Positions 1-12,643 of a DNA stretch of 64,000 bases are shown piece by piece. Made by a program: the position numbers and the translations under genes. Below the pieces are notes generated by a model. It worked only from the letters and a program-made list of their open reading frames with translations, was not told the DNA's origin and ran no database searches. Within the stretch, counting starts at the first letter, position 1; the number at the start of each line of letters is the position of its first letter. Source of the stretch: Siphonodentalium dalli (taxonomy: Eukaryota > Mollusca > Scaphopoda > Gadilida > Siphonodentaliidae); contig CP136066.1 in NCBI GenBank assembly GCA_032622095.1, positions 201,334,978-201,398,977 on the forward strand, written 5' to 3'.

Positions 1-684
1 TATATAATTTAAAGATATGCAATAATGCATTATTATAGAGATTTCACCTCACAATTCTAATTGTGCATGCGCACATAAATACAGTGTTCAAGCGTGTTGG
101 CCAATGCACTCCATGCGGTGTCCTAATGGACTGGGCAGTATGTCAGTGATTATTTGCAATGTCACAGACGAGACACAGTCGATTAATGATATCCCCTCTG
201 AACTTAATAATATAATTTTACAAGCACCAGAAAGGTCATTAAAATTTAAACTCCCATCAAAGTGAACGAAAAGCGCTCACAAGAAGACAAAACGTGGAGT
301 GTTCTCTCATGAAAAGAGAATTAAGATCTTTATATAGGACACCGTTTATGATCAAATCCGAATGACCACAATCTTAAGGCATCTTTTCACAGCCTGAAGA
401 AAGGTAATAAATGTCGTTTATATAAATGCAAATTGCGTTACTTTAAGCCACTGTCTGATTAAATAGTAGGAATCTCAGAGGGTCATTCCAAAAAATGCTA
501 TGGGGAAAGGTTAACCAAATGAAAGATAACCCAACTCATGCCGACATGCGAAAAAAATGTGGCCGGTCTATATTCAAAGCATGATAATGACCCCTCACAA
601 CTAAGGACATTTGAATCAACTTTTGGCTCTCAAAACCCTCTAAACTTTCCATTCAAGTCAAAGATAGTTTTAGAAGGTTAAATT
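1..684. other. No gene recognised
   Basis: AT-rich sequence without a convincing ORF, exon or repeat structure. The last 200 bases may be the decayed upstream part of the LINE that begins to be readable near 685, but the homology is too weak to claim. Confidence 0.4.
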
Positions 685-986
685 GTAATAAACAGCCTGG
701 GTATGGTATGAAATGAATTTCTGAAATATGGAAGTAGCATACTTACTCCTTTTGTGAGACTGTTCAATATAATTGTATCCCAATGCTCAGTTCCGGATAT
801 TATGAATATTACTACAATTTTCATTCTACACACAGGTGGGGTGACCTTAATTACTCCGATAACTACCAATGTTTCAGTCTTATTACTTACCTTGGCAAAC
901 TCTGATTACATGAAGAGATTACATGACTTGATGGAAATTAATAATATTTGTAACAATTTTCAGACAGGATTCCGACCAGACCATAA
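685..986 (+). pseudogene. LINE reverse transcriptase relic, part 1 (N-terminal RT)
   Basis: Broken frames read like the start of a non-LTR retrotransposon RT domain. NEFLKYGS lies near 715, a stretch resembling the 'NYRxIxLxxxxGKL' block near 850-900, and NNICNNFQTGFR near 940-975 (the QxGFR block that precedes the catalytic motifs of LINE RTs). Several frameshifts separate the blocks. The frame is cut at D-H-K by the TIR element that follows and resumes at 2710 with A-T-D-H. The family (CR1/jockey/RTE-like) cannot be told. It is clearly dead. Confidence 0.6.
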
Positions 987-2706
987 GGGTGGATACACAC
1001 ATGCAATGTAATTTATGTATGTAAAATCCATGTATTTTATATGCTCACACCAATCATTGATAGCATTAATCGCCTGCGCACGATCGGTTCATTTCAACAT
1101 GCGAGACCAGTGAGTAGTTATAAGCCAAAATCAAACTAAACATGTCTTCTTTCATGGGTGCCGAAATGAATAAATCCTGTCTGATATCTGTTGCTGTTTT
1201 TCACGAGTTTTAGTTCATTTCTAAAAGTGGATTTGAGTCCGTCGATTTTATACTTTATTTGTTTCTCGTCTTTTCTTGGAAACAGGGTCATCCAAAATAA
1301 AAATAAAAATGTGCAGACTTTTGAAGCTCTTTTAGGACGATTGTGATACATGAGTGTTTAATGTCCCACACACTGACTCCCAATTTGATCTCGTCCAGCA
1401 AAACCCGAACGGCTCTCTGGCTCCACATTTTGGAAGTGCTATATTTAATACACATGGTAATCAACTAACTCATACGTGGTGAATTCCATGTTAAGTGATT
1501 TAGCCTAATCGGACAACGCCGAATCGAGTCAGGATAAGGATATTTGTTTCTCGACTATGCATGGCCTGATCTCAAATTTTAACAATCCGATATGGTGCTC
1601 TCATGCCTTGAATAACAGGCATTGGAAAATTAAGACAGACAATACCAGTTTGTTGAGATTGCCCGGATAATTTGAGGGCGAGCTCATGTGATAACATTCA
1701 ATTGGGATTCCCATGCATATATCCATTACAGCGCCAAAAAAATTAATGCAGATACAGCGTTGAAAGAAAAAAGAGTCACCCCCCCCCCCCCCCCCATTTT
1801 TAACCCAGAATTTACAGAACAGTATATGTATCTCAGGCCAAAGGATTAACAAGTTCCTAACTGTCACAATTTTAGCCTATACAGGCTTGAATTATCACAT
1901 TTTGGACTATAATCCATGATTTGGGGAGGGGCTGGTTCTCGAAAGTTTCGAATAACTAAGGGATTTAGTTGAATGTATCGGGCGGGATTATATGGGCAAG
2001 AATGTACAACATAATGTTTTACTTAAATATTCCATAATTGTAAATTGTGCGTATATAACACAAGAGAGGAAATGTGACGTAGTTGTGAACTCGTAGCTAG
2101 ACAACCCTTTTCCCGAACGAAAACACACAGCAACACCACCTTCTGTACCTTCAAATTTAAAGCTGTAATAATATGTTCATAATTATATGAATAGCATAAA
2201 TTGCTGCATATACGATTAATCACTCGTAGCAAACAGGCACGACAGATATGACTGTCAACTACAATATTTACAAATCAGGAGTGGCTTTGTGGCTTCAGGG
2301 GGTAGGACTCATGGAGCTGCAAGCCCCCCCCCCCCTCCCCGGTCGAGGAAATATGTAGTGGTCAGTCCGGTAGCTTCCGGGATAATATAGCCCCCATGTT
2401 GGGGATCATAGCCCCTGCGTTGGGGAAATCCTGGGACCATCACTGGTATAAAATCAAGAGAAGACTGACAATGATTTAAACAGAACGTCCACCATTTGGG
2501 TTATCGCGCGAACAATTATTTTAAGCGGCCTGACGACTTCGTCCAGTCAACGACTCTCTGCACGTTTAGAGCTTGACTCACTGTGGTCAAACATAGCCGC
2601 AATGATTCGGTTGTCAGCAGCCACATGTTACATCGTCTGTATGATCCATGTAAAACGCCAAATACACGATATTTACAGAGATTACATGTATGTGTGTATC
2701 CACCAT
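987..2706. mobile_element. TIR DNA element with TAA duplication (PIF/Harbinger-like)
   Basis: The left end GGTGGATACACACATGCA (from 988) is matched in inverse orientation by the right end, whose reverse complement begins GGTGGATACACACATACA (up to 2704). TAA flanks the element at 984-986 and 2707-2709. Removing the element plus one TAA joins the LINE frame as D-H-K-A-T-D-H, an independent proof of the boundaries. A 3-bp TAA/TWA duplication is typical of PIF/Harbinger elements. No transposase ORF is visible inside, so it is non-autonomous or decayed. It contains a C-homopolymer at 1780-1797 and a C-tract at 2325. Confidence 0.65.
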
Positions 2707-3302
2707 TAAAGCTACAGACCACATATTTACCATTAAAACTATAATAAATAAATACTTACACAAGGATAAGCAACCAATATATATGCTTGCTTTGTTGAAT
2801 TTACTAAAGCCTTCGACACCGTATCATCCGTATGTCGCCAAGGTTTGTTAAAAATATATATCTAACGTTCGGAGGTAACTTTTATAATCTAATAAAGAAT
2901 ATGTACAGTGAACCAAAATTTGTAGTGCAAAAAATGCAATTATAATTATGTGAACAACCCAGACCCCATTGAGAGGTGTCCGTCAAGGAGAGGCTTAAGT
3001 CGTCTACTATTTAGTCTCTATACAATATGAATGTGATATGATAGGATATATTGTAAATAATAGTATCCTATCCTATCCTATCCCAAATGATAAAAGTTTA
3101 TTTGTTCAAGAATAAGACTGAAACTTGTCCTGCGACCTTTAAAGCAACCCAGGCACATTTCCTAATGTATGCAAATGATTTAGTCGTATTGTCAGAGACG
3201 AAAAGTGGTCTACAATCCGGCCTGGATAAAATACTGTATTAGATGGAAGTTGAAAGTCAATACAAATAAGACAAAATCCTTGATATTCAGGAAGAAAATT
3301 AA
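2707..3302 (+). pseudogene. LINE reverse transcriptase relic, part 2 (catalytic blocks)
   Basis: Continues part 1 after the 1.7 kb insertion. In shifting frames one reads ATDHIFTIKTIINKYL near 2710-2760, FVEFTKAFDTV near 2795-2825 (first catalytic Asp block, FxDFxKAFDTV in active LINEs), RGVRQGEGLS near 2975-3000 and LMYANDLVVLS near 3160-3195. The last is the catalytic YADD box with its first Asp changed to Asn, which would abolish polymerisation even without the frameshifts. The relic is interrupted at TTAA 3299-3302 by the next element and resumes at 6004. Confidence 0.7.
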
Positions 3303-3987
3303 AGGGGTACTGTGCGCCATTTTCAATAAATTCCCGGTAATAACAACGATCTAATGTCGATAATATATAGAGAAATAATAAGTAATTTGAGTCGAGGATG
3401 TATTCTGTAAACGTTCAGGTTAATGGGGTATCATAAAATCAAATTACTTAATTTGATTTAAATTTGATTTATGGCTGGAGCCATAAATTAAATTACGAAT
3501 TTCCGTGTACAAGACGTAATCAAATTAATTAACGGATAGTGGATTGAGCAATGCGTGAAACATGATCATGTAAACAAATATGTTGATACGCGGCGTACAC
3601 TCAAGTCACTCACTGACTAGTGACTATACAATAACTTAAATGAGTATATGGGACTAGTATTCGTATAATATAACATTTATTTAATACATTTGCTTGAAAA
3701 CTGTAAAAAAAATTACTCGACAACGACAATTTGTATTTTCGCATTCCGACTAATCTGCCATCCTTAACATTACTTCGTACTTAATGCCCCGGTTCCATAT
3801 TCCCGATTTTCTGTCCCGAATTAGTATATTCGGCACCAATTCGGGACCAGACCAAAATCGGCAGCATTCGAGAGAATTCTGGACGAGTTTTATTCCAAAA
3901 GCCGCCGAACTGATGACAAAATTTAATCGTCCCGAACATTGCCGAGTATTCCAGAATGCTTCCGAATTTCTTCCCGAATGATAAGAA

Positions 3988-5329
3988 CCCTATACTCCTT
4001 GATGGGTACAGGGCTACATGGAACAAACGGTATATCACCAGTAATAGCATACCAAATGTGGAACACTTTTGTCATTCCTAGAATGCTGCATGGTATAGAA
4101 ATCCTACATATGAAAAAAAAGACATAGATGAACTCGAACGTTTCCAACGAAAAACCATGAGACAACTGCAGAGTTTATCAACACGCACAGCAAATGCTGC
4201 TACAAATGCACTTATTGGAGCTATTCCCATCCAAGGCACTATAGATCTCAAAATGACAACATTCTATATTAATATAGCCAAAACACACAACTCTGCAGAG
4301 CGAGATCTTGCAATAAGGCAACTTATCATGAAAAATGACAACAGCCATAGCTGGTTTATACATGTCAGAGACATACTTTCCAAATATACCCTTCCTGACC
4401 CACTGCATATCATAAACACCATCCACAGTAAGGAAGATGCCAACAAATGGAAAACAATATGTAAAAAAGCTATATACCAATATTGGCATGATATTAATGA
4501 CAGAGAGTTCTCCAGTAAAACAACATTGGCAATGATCAAACTGCAAAAAAATTCCAGCAGCAAATGTCATCTTGTATGGGATTCATCAAAATACTCGCCC
4601 GCTGCCACAAAAAAGGCTATTATAAAAACATGGTTGATGACAGACACTTATTTACTACAAATAAATAGAAAAAGATTCAGACAAAACCTGACCTCTGCCA
4701 TATGTCCACTATGCAAACTAGCTGATGAGGACAGAATACACTTCATTTCACAATGTACGAACACTAGTAACCAACGACATCGTTACATACAAAAACTCAA
4801 ATTATGTCTCTCAAAAACTACCACTGACAAATACATTATTGATCAACCAGAACTCTTAACTCAATTAACCTTAGACTGCACAAAACTAGAAACCTGGAAC
4901 CTCATCGATATAGAAAAAGAACAAATTGAAAAACTAGCAAGAAATTTCTTATACTCAATCCATGTGCATAGAGTAAACACTTTGAAAACAGAAGCAGACA
5001 AGCACATATAAAATGACAAACTAGCCGAGCTGTACAGGCAAAACAACTACTTGTAAATATTCTTGTCAACACGACAATTTTAACTATACCAATCTTAAAA
5101 ACAAAACAAAAATATACATGTACATATGTACATATGAAAGCTCAACTTAAAAGTTTTTAAGTGCAACTTACGCACACACAAATCTTTTAACTCACTAGTA
5201 CCACAATTTTACCAACTATTTTATCATTACTGTAGTTTTACCTGGTCTTATTTGACTTATTTTTACTTCCATTATTTTTATACCCATTATAATGGGGTGC
5301 TCCTCACTTATGAAATCCACAACAAGCAA
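3988..5329 (+). pseudogene. LINE 3' fragment with C-terminal ORF (284 aa at 4157-5011)
   Basis: This is the 3' end of a non-LTR retrotransposon inserted in the CCGAAT-rich element. The 284-residue ORF (4157-5011) is the C-terminal part of an RT polyprotein. It opens in a thumb-like block (ELERFQRKTMRQLQ when read across the upstream frame) and carries a terminal CCHC-type motif CPLCKLADEDRIHFISQC near residues 183-200. The upstream frame (3984-4127: VIPRMLHGIEIL, then HMKKK) joins it through a frameshift in an A8 run at 4110. Imperfect flanking repeats gataagaa (3980) and gataaagaa (5330) look like a target-site duplication. It is 5'-truncated, as usual for LINE insertions. Confidence 0.65.
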
Positions 5330-5341
5330 GATAAAGAATTA

Positions 5342-5880
5342 TCCCGAAATTTCGTGCGAGTAGCTGCCGAATTACCCAGATTACTACCGACTTGTTGCCG
5401 AATACCCCGAATCAATGCCGAACTGGTACCGAATTGATGCCGAATAAATACCGAATTGGTATTCAATTGCTGCCGAACGTCCCGAATCGATGCCGAAATT
5501 TGCAGATATATACACCGGATCTCAGTATAAAATCAGCCACACATGGCGAATTCGGGAATAAGCTACCGAATACTGCCGACTACTCCAGAATATCCACCCG
5601 AATATTGCCGAATACTGCCGACTACTCCCGATTAGGTGCCGAATTGCTCCCGAATTTCTCCCGATGATTGACAAATCGGGAGCGATTCGGCTTGGTTCCC
5701 GATAGTTTTGAACATTTCAAAACTGTCGGGAGCGGGCCCAGAATCGTCCCGAATCGACCCCGATAGCACCGATATCCCCGATCATGTTCGGGGGGTAAAA
5801 ATTCACTGTACCGACTCGTCCCGAACTTACTCCACGATTTTTGCAAAATTATGATTCGGGAGTCATTCGGGAACATTCGG
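5342..5880. repeat. Degenerate CCGAAT / TGCCGAATAC short-repeat tract
   Basis: Dozens of irregularly spaced TGCCGAAT, TCCCGAAT and inverse ATTCGGGA units fill this part of the element and also 3800-3985 on the other side of the LINE fragment. ORFs read through it (many Pro-Asn-Thr-Glu residues) are repeat translations, not genes. Confidence 0.7.
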
Positions 5881-6003
5881 GGTGGAAAATCGGGGATATG
5901 GAACCGGGGCTTAACAGACTTTCAGATAATCGACATCTGGTTACCTTATTCTACGACTCAGAGACTATAGAAACCAACAACAACATTTGAGTACAGTATC
6001 CCT

Positions 6004-6250
6004 TTAAGAATACTCAACATTATATATGGACTATCATTGCAACAACGCTTTTAGTGGAAAACGTATATTATATAAGTATTTGGCCATTATTATACCTTCA
6101 CTGGTAACTTACATAAAGCTGCGAGCCATATGGCGGATAAAGCTCAGTTAGCAATTTTAAGTCTCAAGTAAAAAAAATGCTCGATTTTGAGCAATCAAAG
6201 AGAATGCTACGTTTAAAACTGTTTGATGTCTTAGAACGAATGAACGAACG
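6004..6250 (+). pseudogene. LINE relic, part 3 (downstream of YADD)
   Basis: After the nested inserts the first LINE resumes. Frames give YKYLAIII (the YKYLG block after the RT palm) near 6075-6100, then FTGNLHKAASHMADKAQLAI near 6110-6165, and MLRLKLFDVL near 6205-6235. This order is the usual one of LINE RTs downstream of YADD. It shows that about 4.4 kb of insertions split one gene. Frameshifted throughout. Confidence 0.6.
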
Positions 6251-7116
6251 GATATTTTATTATAGTGACATGTGTGTATAGTGTATAAAAACATATCACA
6301 TACAGGTGATAACAATGTCGAGTAACAAAATAAGAACACACCGTCCAATAAGTCACTTAAACAAAATAATAAAGAAAATTGTTGTGCACATTCATGGGAT
6401 AGAAATGGTTTTGCTTAGAAAGGTCAGTTATGGTATCTGGTTCAGCAATATGGGTTGCCGATTTCCCTCCAAACATATGTTCAAAGCCCCTTTTGAAAAA
6501 ATAAATATACACTTTTGCAAATATGATCTCGGAATACACACAAAAAACAACAACAACTAATTCGGCTAGTCGTTGCGAAATGGGAAGATAACCAATTATA
6601 GTCAACTTCATTCTGAAGCAAACTCGTCAATATTTTATCATCTCGATACACTTACATCTGACGGATTTCTGAACTTGATAATTATATGGAGGAAACAATA
6701 TATCAATGTTTGATGATGATGATAATAATGATGATGATTACACAAACAAAGGACCTCGAATTCGACGGCCAAATGTCACATTATGTACATACACTGTAAA
6801 TATGTTATATGCCTCTATATTTTGTGCATAATAGTACGATTGAGTTATAAATAAAGCATACCAAAAGTTAAAGATATTTCAGCACATTTCAATGTTGATT
6901 TAAGCACCACGAATGACAAACAGATACAAACTACTATATATAAATCTCATCATAAGTATTCAGCAAAATATATTAAGATCTTATTGTAGAAAAAAGTTGA
7001 CAATTAGGTAGCTTCAATTATTCAGTAAATTGCAGTAGAATAAACAATTTGTTTGTCAAAAATATGCTAAGTTTGGATTACCCAAATAATTAACTCAGTA
7101 TTTTGCTTCAATGAGG
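6251..7116. other. No gene; short GAT-rich microsatellite
   Basis: AT-rich DNA with no supported coding sequence. A trinucleotide (GAT/AAT)n tract lies at about 6710-6740. Confidence 0.4.
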
Positions 7117-7120
7117 TTAA

Positions 7121-7615
7121 AGGTACGGTTGGCCTTGGCGGTGGGTATCCTGTGGAAATATTTCCACCCGTCAAAAACCGCCACAAACAGAAAGAACAAC
7201 AAAATGTAGACAGACTTTGTCCGTATACAAATAAGAAATATCGCATAAACCGTATGTTATTGTCATATTTTTTACCATTGTTATGTAAACAAAAGCATAA
7301 AAAGTAACTTTTTTGGTGTTTGTTTATATTATGATGGTAAACATAAAGAGCGTTCTTTGTGTGTGAATTCCTGATATGGAACGAATAAAGAGCGTTTATG
7401 CCATTTGTATGTGATTAGCCAGCAGCATTGTGTTGTCTTCTGTAACACAATCAGACTCTTGCTTAGGTAAAATATAGTAAATATTTATGATAACATGCTG
7501 TTTACACGATGGTCATGGTATATATGAACGAAACTGTATGCGTTTTAATGTTTTTTCTGTTTACGGTGATTGGAACAAATATGAATATTTTCGACAACTA
7601 AGTCCTCACGTGCCT
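7121..7615. mobile_element. TTAA MITE family A, copy 1
   Basis: A 495-bp element starting AGGTACGGTTGGCCTTGG and ending CACGTGCCT, flanked by TTAA (7117-7120 and 7616-7619). It is nearly identical to 21769-22259 and 42270-42764. TIRs are short (AGGYACG). No ORF of its own. Confidence 0.8.
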
Positions 7616-7679
7616 TTAAGTACACACAATTTAGCAGTTGAGTTTAAATAAACAACAATACGGGATAAGAAAGAAAGGA

Positions 7680-8175
7680 AATGTTCTTTTTCAATACAGT
7701 TGAAGATTACTCTTGTATCTCATGGTGGTTTGGTATGCACTTGTATGTCCAGAGCTAAACTCTTCATGAATCAACTAATTGAAGGTCCAGGAAATGGCCT
7801 CGCCCTTTTTGCGTGAAGTACTACCATCCGACGTGACTATATCTCCAGAATCATTGGACATAGGAGGTTGCCTGACCACTCAAAATTTGCGGAATGGCCA
7901 CATTATGGGGGGTCAGTAATACATTTTCATATCCAAAAGTCAATGGTTTTTAAGATAATTGCCAAAAACCCAAATAATTCCATTATTAAGGGCCCGAACC
8001 CCAATTTTGGGGTTCAGCACTTTTATCTCAAAGCTGAGCCCCGAATTAGAATTTTATTGATCTATATCCATCGGTGCCACATACAGGTATAATTTCTGTA
8101 CCATTATCGGATGGGATTGACCTTCAAGGAGCCCTGACCCTGAAAATCCACATTATGGGGGGTCAGTAATACATT
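7680..8175 (+). repeat. Left arm of long inverted repeat (partner 12056-12566)
   Basis: This stretch, from ATGTTCTTTTTC onward, matches the reverse complement of 12056-12566 with scattered differences. It includes the inverted short segment ACCCCAATTTTGGGGTT. Part of the arm (7897-7985, starting CCACATTATGGGGGGTCAG) is duplicated at 8149-8175 and continues at 8943 after an insertion. Confidence 0.7.
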
Positions 8176-8179
8176 TTAA

Positions 8180-8938
8180 CCCTTTGAACCCTGACGCCCT
8201 ACCACGACCGAGACCCTGACCCTGGGCTCCTCGTGGGATTTTCCTTTAAATTTTATAGTGTCTTGTTGGATGATGTTGGTTATGTTTAATTTGCGACACA
8301 GGTATGAAACTTTACAGCCCCCCCCCCCCCCATTGATCACTGATCATTATAAAATCGGAAGACTTTGCCACGCGGCAGCGTCTTGGTAACGGTTGCTAGG
8401 CAACTACCCCGAATTGACTGGAAAAGGCAATTATAGCATGGTATGTCATAACTCAATGCCAGTGATTGCGTTTTTGATGACGATAATACCCTAATGTGAA
8501 ATTTGAGATATATCCGACAAGAATGAAATTAATTAGTTAAGGTAGCAACGGTTGCTAATCAAGTACCACAAATGAACGGATGACACCACTGTACTAACCA
8601 TTAAGTGGTAGTGTTCACTTAATTTATACAATATCTAGTCGCAAAATGCTGTATATGTTCAATGGTGGCACCTGTTTGAAAATGTGCATACACATGTATG
8701 TTATGCATGGACCATTCTATGATCATTAAAATATAAGGACACTTTGCCACCCAATCTCTCCTTAGTAACGGTTACCAGACTAGAGTTTAGACGTCGATTT
8801 GTTATTGAATCGCATAGCTATAAACTATAAACACGTGGCGGTCGTTATAATGGCCGGTTCAGCGGCCGGTATACCGGCCGCTAGGGTATATGGAGGTTCA
8901 TGCAGCGGCCGGTATTCCGGCCGCTGGGGTTCAAAGGG
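8180..8938. mobile_element. TTAA-flanked TIR element with GC-rich palindromes
   Basis: Bounded by TTAA at 8176-8179 and 8939-8942, with TIR CCCTTTGAACCC. It interrupts a repeat that resumes directly afterwards (the arm sequence ends ACATTT and continues TATCCTAAAG). Near the right end are a perfect 22-base palindrome (AGCGGCCGG.TA.TA.CCGGCCGCT pattern, about 8862-8883) and a near copy at about 8903-8925. C-homopolymer at 8317. Confidence 0.65.
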
Positions 8939-8942
8939 TTAA

Positions 8943-11900
8943 TATCCTAAAGTTAATGGTTTCTAAGATAATTGCCAAAAACCGATTTCAGCATGTTACG
9001 CACCACACATATACAATACCACCAAGGCCACAACATATGTATGACACGTTTTGAAGAACTATCCGCATGCTCTGACCGATTTAAGAGCACAATTGACCAC
9101 ACACAATGGGATTAGCTGGAAATTGCTGCTGAGAATGTGTTGACCCCGACACACAACATATGCTCTTCCCGACTTTGAACATGCCTTGGAAACTGGCGTG
9201 CTTTACCAAAAATCAGGTAACAATTGTGCTCTAATCAACAGAAATGTACAGATTGAACAAAAGAGGTTTTCATAATTTGTTATCAACAAAGCTATGAAAC
9301 ATGCTAAACACTTTTACTAAATGGAATGACCAGCTATTTGCTTGATGCAGCAGCCACATGTTGCGATATTAAAATGGGTATTGCATCTGGGCATAGTAAA
9401 AACATGTTGTAATCAGATAAGAGATGACCATATATACCAGTATATATTTCAGATGTAATCAATTCTTCCAAAATGACACATCATCTCACAAAAAGATTTA
9501 GGAAATGATGGAATCATCACTATTCAATCAATAGTAGAATGAGCCTTTGTCAGTCCCACATTAGTTTTGATTGGCCATGATAGTTGCAACACTTGCAGGT
9601 TGAAGAAGATGAGGGTCTATAATTTCACTAACATAATTCTTCATAATAGCTGATAGCCCTCATAACTTATCATTTTAAAGATATTTTCATTTCCAATACC
9701 ACCCCAGGTTAAGTGGTCATGCTGATGGGTATTACTGGATTGCTGTGATGTTTGTAGGTCAAAGCGATTCTGTTAAGAAAGAGTACCATCATTTTACCTA
9801 AAGTTGGTTATTTTTACATTGTTTGGCTAATCCGAGCAATTTGTGCAAAAGTCAGTGTCTGTATGAAACATTCAAGAACATATATATTTCAAAATATTTA
9901 ATTTGTACGCTGATGTTTGGTAAACAACAGGAATAGTCATCTCAATTATGGCCAGTTTTGTAAAAACCAGCAGCCATTATTAAAATATTTCACAATATAC
10001 ATGTTTTTTAATGTTTTCTACACAGAGTGGTTTATCCTCGATTTGTTCAGATCGCTTTGCTCTACCTGAGTATCATACCAAATTTATTAGCATCACCACT
10101 AAACTTGGGATGAATACTGCCAAATAAATATATTGTGATATATAGGGAAAATAATGGTTGAGTTTTTCCTAAATATAATTCAAGTAAAACCTACACAACA
10201 CCGTCTTGGTTTGATAAGAGTCATGTTTATATAGGAGTATGGACATGCAGTCCGCCAGTCTCTTGAAAATTAAATGGGCTCTGCACTAGTAACATCTGGG
10301 CTTCTGGGACCCATTAATATTGACAAATGCAACACAAATGAAAAATACATAGTAACTTTCCTCAAACATAGATTATAACCTGACAATGATAGTGTTAGAA
10401 TCAGTGTACATATGTATATGTAGGCATGGCCATAGTATGTTTTTTTTAAATACTGCAGAGTGCAGACCATAAATTTCACTAAAATATACATGTAGTTACT
10501 GCATGTGCACCACACACATAAAGCGACTGACACACATACGTGTACCTGCAGGGTTCACAATATTTGACATGTAAAGTATATATATATCTCCTGTGCCTAT
10601 AACATCAAACCAAACGGTTTACAGTACTTTTACTGACATGTTTGGAGTGGCACATATACATACATAACAAAAATAAAAGTCAATTTAAAGGGACGAAATG
10701 AAAAATAAAATTGTGCAACTATAATGGAGATCTATATTGCATTACAACATCCACGAATCTACAAAAACATCTGACAAAATATGGTGGATGGCAATTTGTG
10801 ATTAGTCACTGACTTCCATGTCGTTTATGTGTTTTTTCTCATGGCCAGTCTCGCATCATAAGACAAAGTTTTTCTGGGTCAGCAAACCAGTTTCAAATGG
10901 GCTGTACTTTACAAATTTAACAGCATTAAATAGTCATTGGTAATGTGATCATTTTTCCTTGATAAGTTGAATCATGAGGGAGTATTGCATAGCATGGCTA
11001 CCTGAAGAATTTAGATTTGTATGGATTTATATCTGTATATCAACTGATGCTTGTATTTTTCTTCTAACTCACTCTGAACTCACAACGCAACAAGATTGCA
11101 TTCGGAATTTCAAGCCCATAAAGCTAGACACTTTAGAATCAAGCTTGCCAAATAAGTTTCCATGAACTTCACATGAACTCACTCAGTTGAACACAAGGAA
11201 CGATTGTCAAGTTGGAAGATATTCTGTATACATGGAAGCCCTATATTTTTAATGTGTGGATTTATTATAACTGGACTAAAGCCCTTATAAAATAATCTGA
11301 AGGATTATTTTCAGTCTTTATTACTGGATATCACACCAATAACCAATAGACATGCATTTGTTAGTTTTGAACAGGACAATATATTTTAATATTACTGCAA
11401 CTGCATCTTTCTTGTGACTTGTTTTCTTACAAACTCCCAAATTTGAACCAGAAACAATTTAGGGCAAATATACATCTACGTGTACATATACATATATCAG
11501 GATATAAATATAGGCAATCATGCCAGGCTAGCCATTATTTGTTTTAAAATAAGGTACGTGTTAGGGAAATTGTAGAACCTTTATACAAAATGGTGGTGCA
11601 GCCAATCAAAATTGCTGTGGGACTGAAAAGACACAACCTGTTCGACTACCGAATCATACTGATTGATCGAATTGTAGTAACTCAACATTTACTAAACCTA
11701 CTTGTGGGCTGAGTATAATTCAATTCAACATTAGAATACCATAAAAACATCCTGTTCTCCCATAAGTTTAAAGAAAATAACACATTGAACTCATTTACTA
11801 GTATATTGATAATGGGATATATGTCATTCCATTTATAACCATTTTGGCAGCCATCTCACATCAAAGGCCATGAAATCTAGATAACAAAAGATGAACTACA

Positions 11901-12055
11901 TCCAATTATATCACCAGGTAACCTTTTTGCAGGAGTTTTAGGTTACTGATCAAATACCCTATAATTGATGATTTCCTCAACATCATTGTTATTGGGAAAA
12001 TGTCTGGGTTTTTTTCATGCTACGACCAATATATTCCATCCAAAAACCTTATTTT
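8943..12055. other. Interior between inverted-repeat arms; no gene recognised
   Basis: After about 40 bases of arm sequence (8943-8985) this is 3 kb of AT-rich single-copy-looking DNA. Short ORFs (for example 10270-10533 minus, 10974-11165 plus) have no recognisable motif or codon pattern. With the flanking arms it may be the body of one large decayed element. Confidence 0.4.
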
Positions 12056-12566
12056 CAGGATCAAGATCTCCTTGAAGGTCAATCCCATCCGATAATGGTA
12101 CAGAACATATCAGAAATGATACATGTATGTGGCACCGATGGATATAGGTCAATAAAATTCTAATTGGGGGCTCAACTTTGAGATAAATGTGCTGAACCCC
12201 AAAATTGGGGTTCAGACCATTAAAAATGGATTGTTTTTGGTTTTTGGTAATTATCTTAAAAACCATTGACTTTTGGATATGAAAATGTATTACTGACCCC
12301 CCATAATGTGGCCATTCCGCACATTTTGAGTGGTCAGTCAACCTGCTATGTCCAACGGTTCTGGAGATATAGTCACGTCGGATGGTAGTACTTCGCGCAA
12401 AAAGGGCGTGGCCATTTCACCCATTTCGCCCTCAATGGGAAATGTTTTACCAACCAAATATTGTTCCTGGACCTTCAATTAGTGGATTCATGAAGAGTTT
12501 AGCTCTGGACATACCAGTGCATACAAAACCACCATGAGCTACTCTAGTAGATGGGGAACATTTCAT
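12056..12566 (-). repeat. Right arm of long inverted repeat (partner 7680-8175)
   Basis: Reverse complement of the 7.7 kb arm, from the CTCCTTGAAGGTCAATCCC block to a GGAACATTTCATG end. The 108-residue ORF on the minus strand is the same translation as the one in the left arm and is not a gene. Confidence 0.7.
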
Positions 12567-12591
12567 GATTTTTTGTGGGGGGGGGGAATAA

Positions 12592-12595
<4 letters not shown>

Positions 12596-12640
<45 letters not shown>
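12596..12640. repeat. (TA)n microsatellite
   Basis: About 22 TA dinucleotides in a row, next to a G10 tract at 12577-12587. Confidence 0.95.

Positions 12641-12643
<3 letters not shown>

Larger units (their letters stand above)
3785..5910. mobile_element. TTAA-flanked TIR element ending in GCCCCGG (nested)
   Basis: Left end TGCCCCGGTTCCATATTCCC and right end, reverse complemented, GCCCCGGTTCCATATCCCC. TIRs are about 25 bp with few mismatches and lie between TTAA at 3781-3784 and 5911-5914. The sequence inside both ends is built of degenerate CCGAAT/GCCGAA units. A LINE fragment interrupts this between 3988 and 5329. piggyBac-like by target site only. Confidence 0.7.
3303..6003. mobile_element. 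TTAA-flanked MITE, family B copy 1 (with nested inserts)
   Basis: Begins AGGGGTACTGTGCGCC and ends in the inverse GTACAGTATCCCT. It is flanked by TTAA at 3299-3302 and 6004-6007, the target site of piggyBac-type elements. The first 180 bases match the intact 631-bp copy at 55423-56053. This copy is expanded to 2.7 kb because another TTAA element (3785-5910) sits inside it. No transposase is seen. Confidence 0.7.
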
